DNA from: an uncultured Lachnospiraceae bacterium | Lineage (GTDB): Bacteria > Bacillota > Clostridia > Lachnospirales > Lachnospiraceae | Reading direction: 5' to 3' | Length of the DNA stretch: 64,000 bases | NCBI GenBank assembly: GCA_910578605.1 | Contig: CAJTQG010000016.1 | Location: 1-64,000, forward strand | In this document: in pieces, positions 26,768-36,498 of the stretch | How the letters are laid out: every line of letters starts with the position of its first letter | Position numbering within the stretch: the first letter of the stretch is position 1 | Notes under the pieces: generated by a model | Seen by the model: the letters and a program-made list of their open reading frames with translations, nothing else | Told to the model about the DNA's origin: nothing | Databases searched by the model: none | Made by a program: the position numbers and the translations under genes

Positions 26768-28753
26768 ATGGATCATTTTGAATTAGTATCGCAATATAAG
26801 CCTACAGGTGATCAGCCCCAGGCAATTGAAAAATTAGTAAAAGGTTTTGAGGAGGGCAACCAGTTCCAGACACTTCTTGGCGTCACCGGCTCTGGTAAAA
26901 CCTTTACTATGGCAAATATTATTCAGGCGTTGAACAAGCCTACATTGATTATTGCCCACAATAAGACATTGGCGGCACAGTTGTATGGTGAGTTTAAAGA
27001 ATTTTTCCCCAATAACGCTGTGGAATACTTTGTGTCCTACTATGATTACTATCAACCAGAGGCATATGTGCCATCTACTGACACATACATTGAAAAGGAT
27101 TCTGCAGTGAATGAGGAGATTGATAAGCTTCGCTTGTCCGCCACGGCGGCATTGACGGAGCGCAGGGATGTGGTAATTGTATCCAGTGTTTCCTGCATTT
27201 ATGGATTGGGAAGTCCGGTGGATTACCAGAATATGGTAGTGTCTCTGCGTCCTGGGATGGTAAAGGATAGGGATGAGGTGCTGCGGGAACTGGTGGATAT
27301 ACAGTACACAAGAAATGATATGGATTTCAAACGCGGCACTTTTCGAGTGCGGGGGGATGTGGTGGAAGTTATTGAGGCCAGTGCAAGCGACACTGCCATT
27401 CGCATAGAATTTTTTGGAGATGAGATTGACAGAATATGCGAGATAGACGTGTTGACAGGGGAGATTAAGGGAATACTGGAACATACAGCCATTTTTCCAG
27501 CCTCACACTATGTTGTACCCATGGAGAAAATCAACGAAGCGGCAGTGGAGATAGAAAAGGAGCTGGAGGAGACTGTGGCAGGCTTTAAGAGTCAGGACAA
27601 GCTGTTAGAGGCCCAGAGGATTTCTGAGAGAACAAATTTTGATATAGAGATGATGAAGGAGACAGGCTTTTGCTCTGGTATTGAAAACTACTCCAGGCAT
27701 TTGTCAGGCTTACAGGCGGGACAGCCCCCCTATACTTTGATTGATTATTTTGGGGACGATTTTTTAATTATTGTAGATGAATCCCATATTACGATTCCGC
27801 AGGTGAGGGGAATGTACAACGGAGATCAGGCTAGAAAGACCACCTTAGTGGATTATGGTTTTCGTCTTCCCTCGGCAAAGGATAACCGACCTTTAAATTT
27901 TTCTGAGTTTGAGAGTAAAATAGACCAGATGCTCTTTGTATCTGCCACCCCTAATGTCTATGAGAAGGAGCATGAGCTGTTTCGAGCAGAACAGATTATT
28001 CGTCCCACCGGTTTGCTAGATCCCAGTGTGGAGGTAAGAAAGGTGGAGGGGCAGATTGATGATTTAGTCAGTGAAATTAAGAAGGAGACAGAGAACAAGC
28101 ATAAAATATTAGTTACCACTTTGACAAAGAAGATGGCGGAGGATTTGACAAACTACATGAAGGAAGTGGGAATACGGGTAAAATATCTTCACTCTGATAT
28201 AGATACATTGGAGAGAAGTGAGATTATACGTGATATGCGTCTGGATGTGTTTGATGTGCTGGTAGGAATTAACTTGCTTAGGGAGGGGTTGGATATTCCT
28301 GAGATTACCTTGGTTGCTATACTGGATGCGGATAAGGAGGGCTTCCTTCGTTCGGAGACGTCCTTGATTCAGACGATTGGCCGAGCGGCAAGGAATTCAG
28401 AGGGAAGAGTGATTATGTATGCGGACACTATCACAGATTCTATGCGGGCTGCTTTGGATGAGACAGAGAGAAGACGAAAAATTCAGCAGAAATACAATGA
28501 GGAGCACAATATTACGCCCACAACGATTCAGAAAGCCGTTCGGGATTTGATTCGCATTACAAAGACAGCGGAACAGACAATTGACCAGTTAGAAAAAGAT
28601 CCGGAATCTATGAGCCCCAAGGAATTGGAAAAACTGATTGCTAAGTTGACAAAGCAGATGCAGAAGGCGGCGGCGGAGTTGGATTTTGAGACGGCAGCCA
28701 GCTTGAGGGACCAGATGTTGGATTTAAAGGGAAGACTGCGGGATATGGATTAG
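26768..28753 (+). CDS. uvrB: Excinuclease ABC subunit B
   Basis: The 661-residue helicase-like subunit of nucleotide excision repair loads at damage handed over by UvrA and recruits UvrC. Visible landmarks are Walker A GVTGSGKT, the beta-hairpin region YYDYYQPEAYVP, the DEAD-type IIVDESH, motif V/VI GINLLREGLDIPE and QTIGRAARN, and the C-terminal UVR motif (AAAELDFETAASLRDQM) that binds UvrC. Length is normal. AGGAGAAAGGATTTAGC precedes the ATG. A LexA box upstream predicts SOS induction. uvrA follows 119 bases downstream; uvrC is not in the window. Confidence 0.98.
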   Translation: MDHFELVSQYKPTGDQPQAIEKLVKGFEEGNQFQTLLGVTGSGKTFTMANIIQALNKPTLIIAHNKTLAAQLYGEFKEFFPNNAVEYFVSYYDYYQPEAYVPSTDTYIEKDSAVNEEIDKLRLSATAALTERRDVVIVSSVSCIYGLGSPVDYQNMVVSLRPGMVKDRDEVLRELVDIQYTRNDMDFKRGTFRVRGDVVEVIEASASDTAIRIEFFGDEIDRICEIDVLTGEIKGILEHTAIFPASHYVVPMEKINEAAVEIEKELEETVAGFKSQDKLLEAQRISERTNFDIEMMKETGFCSGIENYSRHLSGLQAGQPPYTLIDYFGDDFLIIVDESHITIPQVRGMYNGDQARKTTLVDYGFRLPSAKDNRPLNFSEFESKIDQMLFVSATPNVYEKEHELFRAEQIIRPTGLLDPSVEVRKVEGQIDDLVSEIKKETENKHKILVTTLTKKMAEDLTNYMKEVGIRVKYLHSDIDTLERSEIIRDMRLDVFDVLVGINLLREGLDIPEITLVAILDADKEGFLRSETSLIQTIGRAARNSEGRVIMYADTITDSMRAALDETERRRKIQQKYNEEHNITPTTIQKAVRDLIRITKTAEQTIDQLEKDPESMSPKELEKLIAKLTKQMQKAAAELDFETAASLRDQMLDLKGRLRDMD

Positions 28754-28872
28754 CTATAGTGGAAATAAAAAGATATGGGAATTTAATATTGCTTGTACCT
28801 GCAATGTGGGGATGGCAGTAAGGCTTGAAATAATAGGAATAGTATTATTACAGATTTATAGGAGGAGAAGAG

Positions 28873-31716
28873 ATGGCTTCTAAAAAAACAGATAAACAGT
28901 TTATTAAGATTAGAGGTGCCGCAGAGCACAATTTAAAAAATATAGATGTGGATGTACCAAGAAATGCCTTTGTTGTGCTTACAGGATTGTCCGGCTCAGG
29001 GAAATCCTCTCTTGCGTTTGACACGATTTATGCGGAGGGACAGAGGCGCTATATGGAGTCCTTATCTTCCTATGCAAGACAATTTTTGGGACAGATGGAA
29101 AAGCCAAATGTAGAAAGTATTGAGGGGCTATCTCCTGCAATCTCCATAGATCAGAAGACAACAAACCGCAATCCACGTTCCACAGTGGGAACAGTCACAG
29201 AGATTTATGACTATTTTCGACTTTTGTATGCCAGAATAGGGGTGCCTCACTGTCCAAAGTGTCACAGAATTATAAAAAGACAGACGGTAGACCAGATGGT
29301 AGACCAGATTATGGAGATGGAGGAGAGGACAAAAATACAGTTGTTGGCCCCAGTTGTGCGGGGGCGCAAGGGAAGACATGAGAAGGTGCTAGAGCAGGCA
29401 AAAAAAAGCGGTTATGTCCGTGTTCGCATTGACGGCAGTTTATATGAATTGTCTGAGGAGATTACCCTTGATAAAAATTTAAAGCATAATATTGAAATTG
29501 TTGTGGACAGACTTGTAGTAAAAGAGGGGATAGAAAAGAGGCTGGCGGATTCCATTGAAAATGTAATGCATTTATCGGATGGACTGATGATCGTTGATGT
29601 GGCGGAGGGGGAGCCTATGAATTTCAGCCAGCATTTTGCCTGTCCGGATTGCGGTATCAGTATAGATGAGCTGCAGCCTAGAAGTTTTTCCTTTAACAAT
29701 CCATTTGGAGCATGTCCTACCTGTTTTGGTCTTGGTTATAAAATGGAATTTAATGTGGATTTGATGATTCCGGATAAATCCATAAGCTTAAATCAGGGGG
29801 CAATAGTGTCCATGGGATGGGCATCCTCCAACAAGGAGGGAAGCTTTACCCATGCTATATTGGAAGCATTGGCGAGAGAATATGATTTTAGCCTGGACAC
29901 GCCTTTCGAGGAGCTGTCGCAAACGGCACAGGAGGTTATATTGAATGGAACGAACGGGCATGAGGTAAAAGTGTACTATAAAGGACAACGGGGGGAGGGT
30001 GTGTATGATGTGGCATTTGAGGGCTTGATTCAAAACACCCAGCGTCGTTATCGGGAAACCTCCTCTGATGTGATGAAGCAGGAATATGAGGAGTTTATGA
30101 GAATTACTCCATGTAAGGAGTGCAAGGGACAGAGATTGAAAAAAGAATCCCTGGCGGTAACTGTGGCAGATAAAAATATTTATGAGATAACCGCTATGTC
30201 TGTACACAAGCTTCAGACGTTTTTGAATGAGATGGAATTGTCCGAGAGAGATAATATGATTGGACAGCAGATATTAAAGGAGATTCGTTCTCGAATTGGT
30301 TTTTTGGTAGATGTGGGACTTGAGTATCTTACTCTTACTAGGGGGGCCTCCACCCTTTCTGGTGGGGAGGCACAGCGTATTCGTCTTGCTACCCAGATTG
30401 GCTCAGGGTTGGTAGGGGTGGCATATATTTTGGATGAGCCAAGTATCGGATTGCACCAGAGGGATAATGATAAGCTGCTTGCCACTTTGATGCACCTGCG
30501 GGATTTGGGAAACAGTTTGATTGTGGTAGAGCATGACGAGGATACAATGCTGGCAGCGGATTATATTGTGGATATTGGGCCAGGTGCAGGAGAGCATGGG
30601 GGTGAGGTGATTGCTGCGGGCACAGCCAAAGAAATTATGAAAAATAAACAATCCATCACGGGAGCTTACCTAAGCGGTAAAATACAAATACCTGTGCCTA
30701 AGGAGAGAAGGGAACCTACGGGATGGCTTCACATAAAAGGGGCGGCTCAAAATAATCTAAAAAATATAGATGTAGATATTCCTCTGGGGATTATGACCTG
30801 CGTCACAGGGGTATCAGGCTCAGGGAAAAGCTCCCTAATCAATGAAATACTGTACAAAACCTTGGCAAAGAAATTAAACAGGGCTCGGACAATCCCTGGA
30901 GTTCACAAAAAGATAGAAGGGGTGGAGCAGTTAGATAAGGTAATTGATATTGACCAGTCTCCTATCGGCAGAACGCCCCGTTCTAATCCGGCCACCTATA
31001 CAGGAGTGTTTGACCTGATTCGTGATTTGTTTACTTCCACTGCAGATGCCAAGGCCAGAGGCTACAAAAAGGGAAGATTCAGCTTTAATGTAAAGGGAGG
31101 AAGATGTGAGGCCTGCTCTGGGGATGGTATTATTAAAATTGAAATGCATTTTCTGCCGGATGTGTATGTTCCCTGTGAGGTGTGCGGCGGAAAGCGGTAT
31201 AACAGGGAGACACTGGAGGTGAAATATAAGGGGAAAAATATTTATGATGTGCTGGATATGACGGTGGAGGAGGCGCTGCATTTTTTTGAGAATGTACCTT
31301 CTATTTACCGCAAGATTGTAACCCTTCATGATGTTGGATTGTCTTATATTAAACTGGGACAGCCTTCCACTACCCTTTCGGGAGGGGAGGCGCAGAGAAT
31401 TAAGCTTGCAACAGAATTGAGCAGACGGAGTACAGGAAAGACGATTTATATTTTGGATGAGCCAACTACAGGGCTGCATTTTGCTGATGTTCATAAGCTG
31501 GTGGAGATACTGCGCAGACTCTCCGAGGGAGGCAATACAGTGGTAGTAATTGAGCATAATTTAGATGTGATTAAGACTGCAGATTATATTATTGATATTG
31601 GACCAGAAGGAGGAGACAAGGGGGGAACAGTAATTGCAAAAGGAACACCGGAGGAGGTAGCAAAGGTAGAATTATCATATACTGGAAAATATATTGCGCC
31701 AAAATTAAATTTATAA
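28873..31716 (+). CDS. uvrA: Excinuclease ABC subunit A
   Basis: The 947-residue DNA-damage sensor has two ABC ATPase modules, each split by inserts. Walker A is GLSGSGKSS near residue 37 and GVSGSGKSS near 643. Signatures are LSGGEAQRIRLATQ and LSGGEAQRIKLATE, with ILDEPSIGLH and ILDEPTTGLH. Three zinc modules are visible (CPKCHRI; CPDCG with CPTC; CEACSG with CEVCGG). UvrA dimers find distorted DNA and load UvrB. AGGAGGAGAAG precedes the ATG. It is probably co-transcribed with uvrB from the SOS promoter. Confidence 0.98.
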   Translation: MASKKTDKQFIKIRGAAEHNLKNIDVDVPRNAFVVLTGLSGSGKSSLAFDTIYAEGQRRYMESLSSYARQFLGQMEKPNVESIEGLSPAISIDQKTTNRNPRSTVGTVTEIYDYFRLLYARIGVPHCPKCHRIIKRQTVDQMVDQIMEMEERTKIQLLAPVVRGRKGRHEKVLEQAKKSGYVRVRIDGSLYELSEEITLDKNLKHNIEIVVDRLVVKEGIEKRLADSIENVMHLSDGLMIVDVAEGEPMNFSQHFACPDCGISIDELQPRSFSFNNPFGACPTCFGLGYKMEFNVDLMIPDKSISLNQGAIVSMGWASSNKEGSFTHAILEALAREYDFSLDTPFEELSQTAQEVILNGTNGHEVKVYYKGQRGEGVYDVAFEGLIQNTQRRYRETSSDVMKQEYEEFMRITPCKECKGQRLKKESLAVTVADKNIYEITAMSVHKLQTFLNEMELSERDNMIGQQILKEIRSRIGFLVDVGLEYLTLTRGASTLSGGEAQRIRLATQIGSGLVGVAYILDEPSIGLHQRDNDKLLATLMHLRDLGNSLIVVEHDEDTMLAADYIVDIGPGAGEHGGEVIAAGTAKEIMKNKQSITGAYLSGKIQIPVPKERREPTGWLHIKGAAQNNLKNIDVDIPLGIMTCVTGVSGSGKSSLINEILYKTLAKKLNRARTIPGVHKKIEGVEQLDKVIDIDQSPIGRTPRSNPATYTGVFDLIRDLFTSTADAKARGYKKGRFSFNVKGGRCEACSGDGIIKIEMHFLPDVYVPCEVCGGKRYNRETLEVKYKGKNIYDVLDMTVEEALHFFENVPSIYRKIVTLHDVGLSYIKLGQPSTTLSGGEAQRIKLATELSRRSTGKTIYILDEPTTGLHFADVHKLVEILRRLSEGGNTVVVIEHNLDVIKTADYIIDIGPEGGDKGGTVIAKGTPEEVAKVELSYTGKYIAPKLNL

Positions 31717-31752
31717 TATGATTGATACAAAAATAAAAAGGGAGAGACGGTA

Positions 31753-32706
31753 ATGAGAGAAAACAAAAATGCCCGCCATTATAAAAATGAGAGTATTATA
31801 AGAGTAATGGATGAATTGAACAAAGTAGTAGTGGGAAAAGACCATATTATAGAAAAAGTTCTGTGTGCTATGCTGGCGGGGGGGCATGTTTTGATTGAGG
31901 ACGTGCCGGGGGTAGGAAAGACAACGCTGGCATTGGGAATTTCACAGGCATTGGCGCTCTCCTACAAGAGAGTACAGTTTACGCCGGATGTATTGCCGTC
32001 GGATGTAACAGGCTTTATGATGTACAATAAAAAGCTCAATGATTTTGAGTATAAGGAGGGGGCAGTTATGACCAATCTTTTGTTGGCAGATGAGATTAAC
32101 CGTACCTCCTCTAAAACACAGTCCGCTCTGCTGGAGGTTATGGAGGAGGGGAGCGTGACGGTGGATTCTGTTACAAGAGCGCTACCGGATCCCTTTTTTG
32201 TGCTGGCAACCCAGAATCCATTAGGCTATGCAGGGACCCAGAGACTTCCAGAGTCCCAGCTGGATCGATTTATGATTCAGGTGTCTATGGGTTACCCTGA
32301 TGTGGAAAGTGAAATGCTGATTTATCAGGGCAAACAGAGGGAGGCGATGGAACAGGTACAGCAGGTGCTGACAAAGGAAAGATTTGCATCGCTGCAGCAA
32401 CAGGCCAAGCAGGTGGAAGTGAAGGAAAGTGTGTGTGAATACTTGACAAAATTGGTACAGAAAACAAGGAATCATGTTCAGATTGAGCTTGGAATTAGCC
32501 CACGAGGGGGATTGGCACTGATTAACATGGCAAAAGCAAATGCATTTCTGCAGAACCGGAGCTATGTGGTGCCGGAAGATATATTGGATGTTTGGGAGGT
32601 GACAGTGTCACACCGAATTGTGCGCAGCCAGAAGGGAAGATTGAGCGGCGCCGGCATGCATGAGCTGTTAGAGGAAATTCAGATGAGCATACCTATGCCA
32701 AAATAG
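31753..32706 (+). CDS. MoxR-family AAA+ ATPase
   Basis: This 317-residue cytoplasmic ATPase has Walker A GVPGVGKTT, Walker B LLLADEINR, sensor 1 ATQNP and the sensor 2/arginine region SPRGGLALINMAKA. MoxR proteins act as chaperones that help assemble or activate partner complexes. The genes after it encode a DUF58 protein and a membrane transglutaminase-like protein, the classic MoxR-DUF58-TGase set. The start follows AAGGGAGAGACGG. It sits 36 bases after uvrA without an obvious terminator, so readthrough is possible. Confidence 0.95.
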   Translation: MRENKNARHYKNESIIRVMDELNKVVVGKDHIIEKVLCAMLAGGHVLIEDVPGVGKTTLALGISQALALSYKRVQFTPDVLPSDVTGFMMYNKKLNDFEYKEGAVMTNLLLADEINRTSSKTQSALLEVMEEGSVTVDSVTRALPDPFFVLATQNPLGYAGTQRLPESQLDRFMIQVSMGYPDVESEMLIYQGKQREAMEQVQQVLTKERFASLQQQAKQVEVKESVCEYLTKLVQKTRNHVQIELGISPRGGLALINMAKANAFLQNRSYVVPEDILDVWEVTVSHRIVRSQKGRLSGAGMHELLEEIQMSIPMPK

Positions 32707-32718
32707 TTGGAGGAGAGA

Positions 32719-33888
32719 ATGCAGAAAAAAATCATCGTTATTGGAAATTGGATTTCCTATTTGTTTTTTTTAGGAGTATGGCTGACTGCTTACATATTTT
32801 ATCAGGCATATGAATTGCTGGCGCTGTTGGTTGTTATGCTGGCACTTGTGCCGGTCAGTATAGGGGCAGTATATTATTTAAGAAGAAAGCTGCAAATATC
32901 CTGCAGTGTGAGAAGAAAGCAGGCAGAAAAGGACCAATCCTTTTTAGTGGATTTTGTTGTGAATAATCCTACTATTTTGGTTTCCAGAAATGTGATATTG
33001 ACTGTTGATGTGGAAAATACTCTTGTGGGTGAACCACAGAGACAGTATATGGTGATTCCCCTTAAGGCGAAAGGCGAAAAAAAGGTTTGTGTGGAGTGCA
33101 AAGGAATATATTGCGGAATGATGCAGTTTCATGTAGTGCAGTGCGAGCTAAGGGACTGGCTTGGTTTGACGTTGCTGAAACGAGAGATAAATGTGAAGAC
33201 GGATATAGCGATTATGCCGAATGTGAAGTCCGTGAACATTGATTATGAGCATATGGGAAGAGGAGAGGGAGAGCAGGAAAGGAGAACGCTCTCCCAAAAG
33301 GGAGACGATGTATCGGAGATTACCCAGATAAGGGAATATGAACCTGGAGACAGACTTCAGAATATTCACTGGAAATTGTCGTCAAAGTCCGAGAGCTTTT
33401 TAGTGAAGGACTACAGCATGCCAGTGAATCATGAGATAACTCTTCTGCTTGATTTCAGAAAAACAGATGATAAGTATGGGGAAAAGGAGCAGTTAAAAAC
33501 AGCTAGGCACAGCAGAGCAGATAGAGGGAACAGCGTTGACAATACAGGGAAGCTATGGAAATTAGATGATGTGTTGGAATTATTTTTTTCTGTCATTTTA
33601 TTTTTGTGCCAAGAGGGACAGGAAATGTATGTGTGCTGGGTAAATGGTGAAGAGTTAGAGGAGGCGCACATTAGTTCAAAGGAACAATGGATGAGTTTGA
33701 TTTTTAAAATATATGAGGGCAAGCCGAATCAGGGAGAGATATCGGCTTATGATTATTACAGCAGGCTGTATGCTCAGAGTTTGGGAAATACTATGTATTT
33801 TTGTAGGAAGGATGCATTGCCCCAAGGAGGAGAGTATGAGCAGGAAATGCAGATAGAGGCAGGAGAGGCGGTGGCTGTTTGGCTGTAG
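32719..33888 (+). CDS. DUF58 membrane protein of the MoxR cluster
   Basis: The 389-residue protein has two adjacent transmembrane helices at the N-terminus (about residues 7-60) and a soluble DUF58 region. The family signature REYEPGDRLQNIHWKLSSKS is clear, followed by a VWA-like beta strand ITLLLDF. DUF58 proteins occur next to MoxR ATPases and are thought to be their partners. A TTG at 32707 opens the frame, but GGAGGAGAGA directly precedes the ATG at 32719. The end overlaps the next gene by ten bases. Confidence 0.9.
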   Translation: MQKKIIVIGNWISYLFFLGVWLTAYIFYQAYELLALLVVMLALVPVSIGAVYYLRRKLQISCSVRRKQAEKDQSFLVDFVVNNPTILVSRNVILTVDVENTLVGEPQRQYMVIPLKAKGEKKVCVECKGIYCGMMQFHVVQCELRDWLGLTLLKREINVKTDIAIMPNVKSVNIDYEHMGRGEGEQERRTLSQKGDDVSEITQIREYEPGDRLQNIHWKLSSKSESFLVKDYSMPVNHEITLLLDFRKTDDKYGEKEQLKTARHSRADRGNSVDNTGKLWKLDDVLELFFSVILFLCQEGQEMYVCWVNGEELEEAHISSKEQWMSLIFKIYEGKPNQGEISAYDYYSRLYAQSLGNTMYFCRKDALPQGGEYEQEMQIEAGEAVAVWL

Positions 33889-36380
33889 ATAACAAAGAAA
33901 AAACGAGTAGATTTCATCATAAATTAAAAAGGTCAGAGATAAAGCGAAGAAAACAGGAGGAGTTATTGGCTGGCAGAACCGGCGTTTGGATGGGGCAGGT
34001 ACAGGAGCCATACAAAAAAACAAAATATATTCTATTGTATTTGGGAAATGCAGTTTTAAATTTTCTGATTGTTTGGGGAACGATAGGATGCATTCTTGAA
34101 AGTTTGGAGGTGGAGTGGGATGCCGTCTTGGTGGCGCCGGCGCTGCTTATGGCTGCAGTGGGAATGAGTTTATTTTATCTGAATACCATGATTCGCATAT
34201 TGGGGTATGGGTTTGTGATTGGCGGCTTTGTACTTGGGGTTCAGCAATTTATGATTTATATGCGAAGCGGATTTGCGGTGATCTCCAACAAAGTGATGGA
34301 GGTGTTGGAATTAGAGCTTGATTTGCCTATTGAGAGGCAATATGAGGTGTATGTGGACAATGAGAGGTCAGCGGTATCTATTTGTGTTTTCTTTATCGGT
34401 GTGGTAGTAATGCTGCTGTTCAACATTGTCATATCCGAATTTAAAAACTATTGGATTATTTTGTTTTTCACATTTCCGGTGATGCAGCTTCCCATTTATT
34501 TGAACCAGAGGCTGCCTATGAGATATATGACCGTATATATAGCAGGGTTATTGATACTGTATTGCCTGCGAAACGGAGGGCATTATGGGGTTGTGGGGAG
34601 AAAGCAAACCAATTATTATCAGAGAAAGTGGAAAAAAGAGAAATATTATTTGTACCGTGCAGACGGCAATAGTAATATGTTTGTGGGGCTTGCTATTCTT
34701 GGATTGGCTGCTGTGGTGATTCTTATTATGCAGGGAATACATCCAAGAGAACACTATGACTCCCAGTTCAGGCAGTCACAGTGGAAAACTCAGTCCCAAG
34801 CTTTTGCAAAGAGAGTAGCTCTTGTGGGATTTTATGGTATGTTGTATCGCAACAGTGATGGAGCAGGGGGTGTGGGAAACGGGAGACTTGGGAATGTCAA
34901 TATGGTGAGGATGGACTATGAACCAGATTTATATTTGTACACCCAGGAGACTGTTGGGGAGACTAACATGTATATACGTGCTTTCTGTGGAAGAGAATAT
35001 AAAGATAATCAGTGGAGTACAGAGAGGGAAAATGAAAATCAGAGTACATGCATTCATTTTCAAATGGCAGATGAATTTGTGTATTTGGATTCACTAGATA
35101 AACATTTGTTAGAAGCACAGGAAAAAGAAATCAGAATACAAAATGTAGGGGCAAACGAACAATTTGCCTATATCCCTTATTGGAATAACAGCGGAGTGCT
35201 CCATAAATATCAGATGGGCACAAGGGGGAGTGAGGACAGGCTCAGGGTTGGCTATTATACGGACAGAGTCTATGGAGCGCAGCTTGGCAGTTATTCTGTT
35301 CCCCAGATAAAACAGATAGTAAAGCAAGTTTGGGAGCAGGAGAACAATATATTGTGGAATCGTTTTTTTGACCAAGAGATGGCGTACAGGGAATATGTGT
35401 ATGAGAATTATCTTCAGTTGGAGGAGGAACAGAGGGCTTCACTTTTAAACTTTTGCCAGGAAAATGGAATACAACCTGAAAATGAAAATGTAGTAGAACA
35501 AGTTCAGCAGTTTTTAAGAGACAATTATACGTACACATTGATGCCGGGAATAACTCCTAGAAATGAAGATTTTGTAGATTATTTTCTATATACCCAGAAA
35601 AAGGGATATTGTACTTATTTTGCTTCCGCAGCGGTATTGATGTTTCGCAGTATGGGCATTCCAGCTAGATATGTAGGCGGCTATGCCATAAGTGGAGAGG
35701 ATTTTACAAGCAGCGAAAAGATGAGAGGCAGCAATCTTAGAGATTGGAGAGGTACTCAGCAGACAATACAGAGGATTGAGGTAACCGATGCCAAGGCACA
35801 TGCATGGGCGGAAATTTATATAGATGGATTTGGCTGGTATCCGGTGGAGGTTACAACATCTGACAGTGAGGAACTTCCTCAGGAGGAGGACAATCAGATA
35901 TTTACAGACTTTATAGGTAATGTATTTGGACCAGAGGCAGTTCAAAGAGTGCGGGATACTACACGAAAGACCATTTTATGGATAGTATATTTGCTGATAG
36001 CATTTAGTATTGTTTATATGATAATGTGTATTTGTGTCCGTTTTTGGCGCAGGCGTTCATGGGAAAGAAAAGAAAACGAAGAGGCAGTTTGCAGTATGTT
36101 TGATTATTTTTGTCGGATGGCAGAGGCTTCTGGGTGCAAATGGCAGGAGGGAATTTCTTATAGGCAGATGGGGGAAAGAATTCAGACATATTATTATTTG
36201 CCCAGTGAGGATGTGGAAAGACTTGTATTTTTGTTGGAACAGGCAAGGTATAGCAGTATACCTGTTGGAAACTTAGAGCGAGAGTGGTACTATGAAAAAA
36301 TGCAGGAACACACAAGAAAAATGTACGAAAATTTGGAATGGTATCAAAAGCTTAAAGTACGGTGGATTAAGCGTCTGTAA
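33879..36380 (+). CDS. Membrane transglutaminase-like protein
   Basis: The 833-residue protein has a basic N-terminus and six to seven membrane helices (about 40-285). A large extracellular part contains a transglutaminase-like core with Cys578 (KGYCTYFASA) and His641 (AHAWAEIY). The third position is Glu657 (WYPVEVT) where Asp is usual. Another helix lies near 690-715, followed by a cytoplasmic DUF4129-like tail. In this gene trio such proteins are presumed cell-envelope peptidases or cross-linking enzymes controlled by MoxR. The start is a TTG inside the DUF58 gene (ten-base overlap), preceded by AGGAG; it is the only sensible start before the basic N-terminus. Confidence 0.88.
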   Translation: MAVDNKEKTSRFHHKLKRSEIKRRKQEELLAGRTGVWMGQVQEPYKKTKYILLYLGNAVLNFLIVWGTIGCILESLEVEWDAVLVAPALLMAAVGMSLFYLNTMIRILGYGFVIGGFVLGVQQFMIYMRSGFAVISNKVMEVLELELDLPIERQYEVYVDNERSAVSICVFFIGVVVMLLFNIVISEFKNYWIILFFTFPVMQLPIYLNQRLPMRYMTVYIAGLLILYCLRNGGHYGVVGRKQTNYYQRKWKKEKYYLYRADGNSNMFVGLAILGLAAVVILIMQGIHPREHYDSQFRQSQWKTQSQAFAKRVALVGFYGMLYRNSDGAGGVGNGRLGNVNMVRMDYEPDLYLYTQETVGETNMYIRAFCGREYKDNQWSTERENENQSTCIHFQMADEFVYLDSLDKHLLEAQEKEIRIQNVGANEQFAYIPYWNNSGVLHKYQMGTRGSEDRLRVGYYTDRVYGAQLGSYSVPQIKQIVKQVWEQENNILWNRFFDQEMAYREYVYENYLQLEEEQRASLLNFCQENGIQPENENVVEQVQQFLRDNYTYTLMPGITPRNEDFVDYFLYTQKKGYCTYFASAAVLMFRSMGIPARYVGGYAISGEDFTSSEKMRGSNLRDWRGTQQTIQRIEVTDAKAHAWAEIYIDGFGWYPVEVTTSDSEELPQEEDNQIFTDFIGNVFGPEAVQRVRDTTRKTILWIVYLLIAFSIVYMIMCICVRFWRRRSWERKENEEAVCSMFDYFCRMAEASGCKWQEGISYRQMGERIQTYYYLPSEDVERLVFLLEQARYSSIPVGNLEREWYYEKMQEHTRKMYENLEWYQKLKVRWIKRL

Positions 36381-36451
36381 AGCAGTAGAACAGAAATGTT
36401 GTTTGTGAATAAATAATTGTTTATGTTTAAGCAGAAGTATTTAGGATATGG

Positions 36452-36488
36452 GCAGATAAATTTGTCCTTTCAAGACAAATTTATCTGC
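36452..36488. terminator. Perfect 15-bp hairpin between convergent genes
   Basis: GCAGATAAATTTGTC (36452-36466) pairs perfectly with 36474-36488 over a 7-base loop. No U-run follows on either strand. It separates the transglutaminase-like gene from the convergent hypothetical gene. Confidence 0.65.
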
Positions 36489-36498
36489 GTGTCAATCA

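Noticed and set aside
26834..27484. 216-codon frame antisense to uvrB
   Set aside because: Shadow of a strongly conserved gene; no ribosome site or recognisable domain.
30931..31557. 208-codon frame antisense to uvrA
   Set aside because: Shadow of the second ABC module of uvrA.
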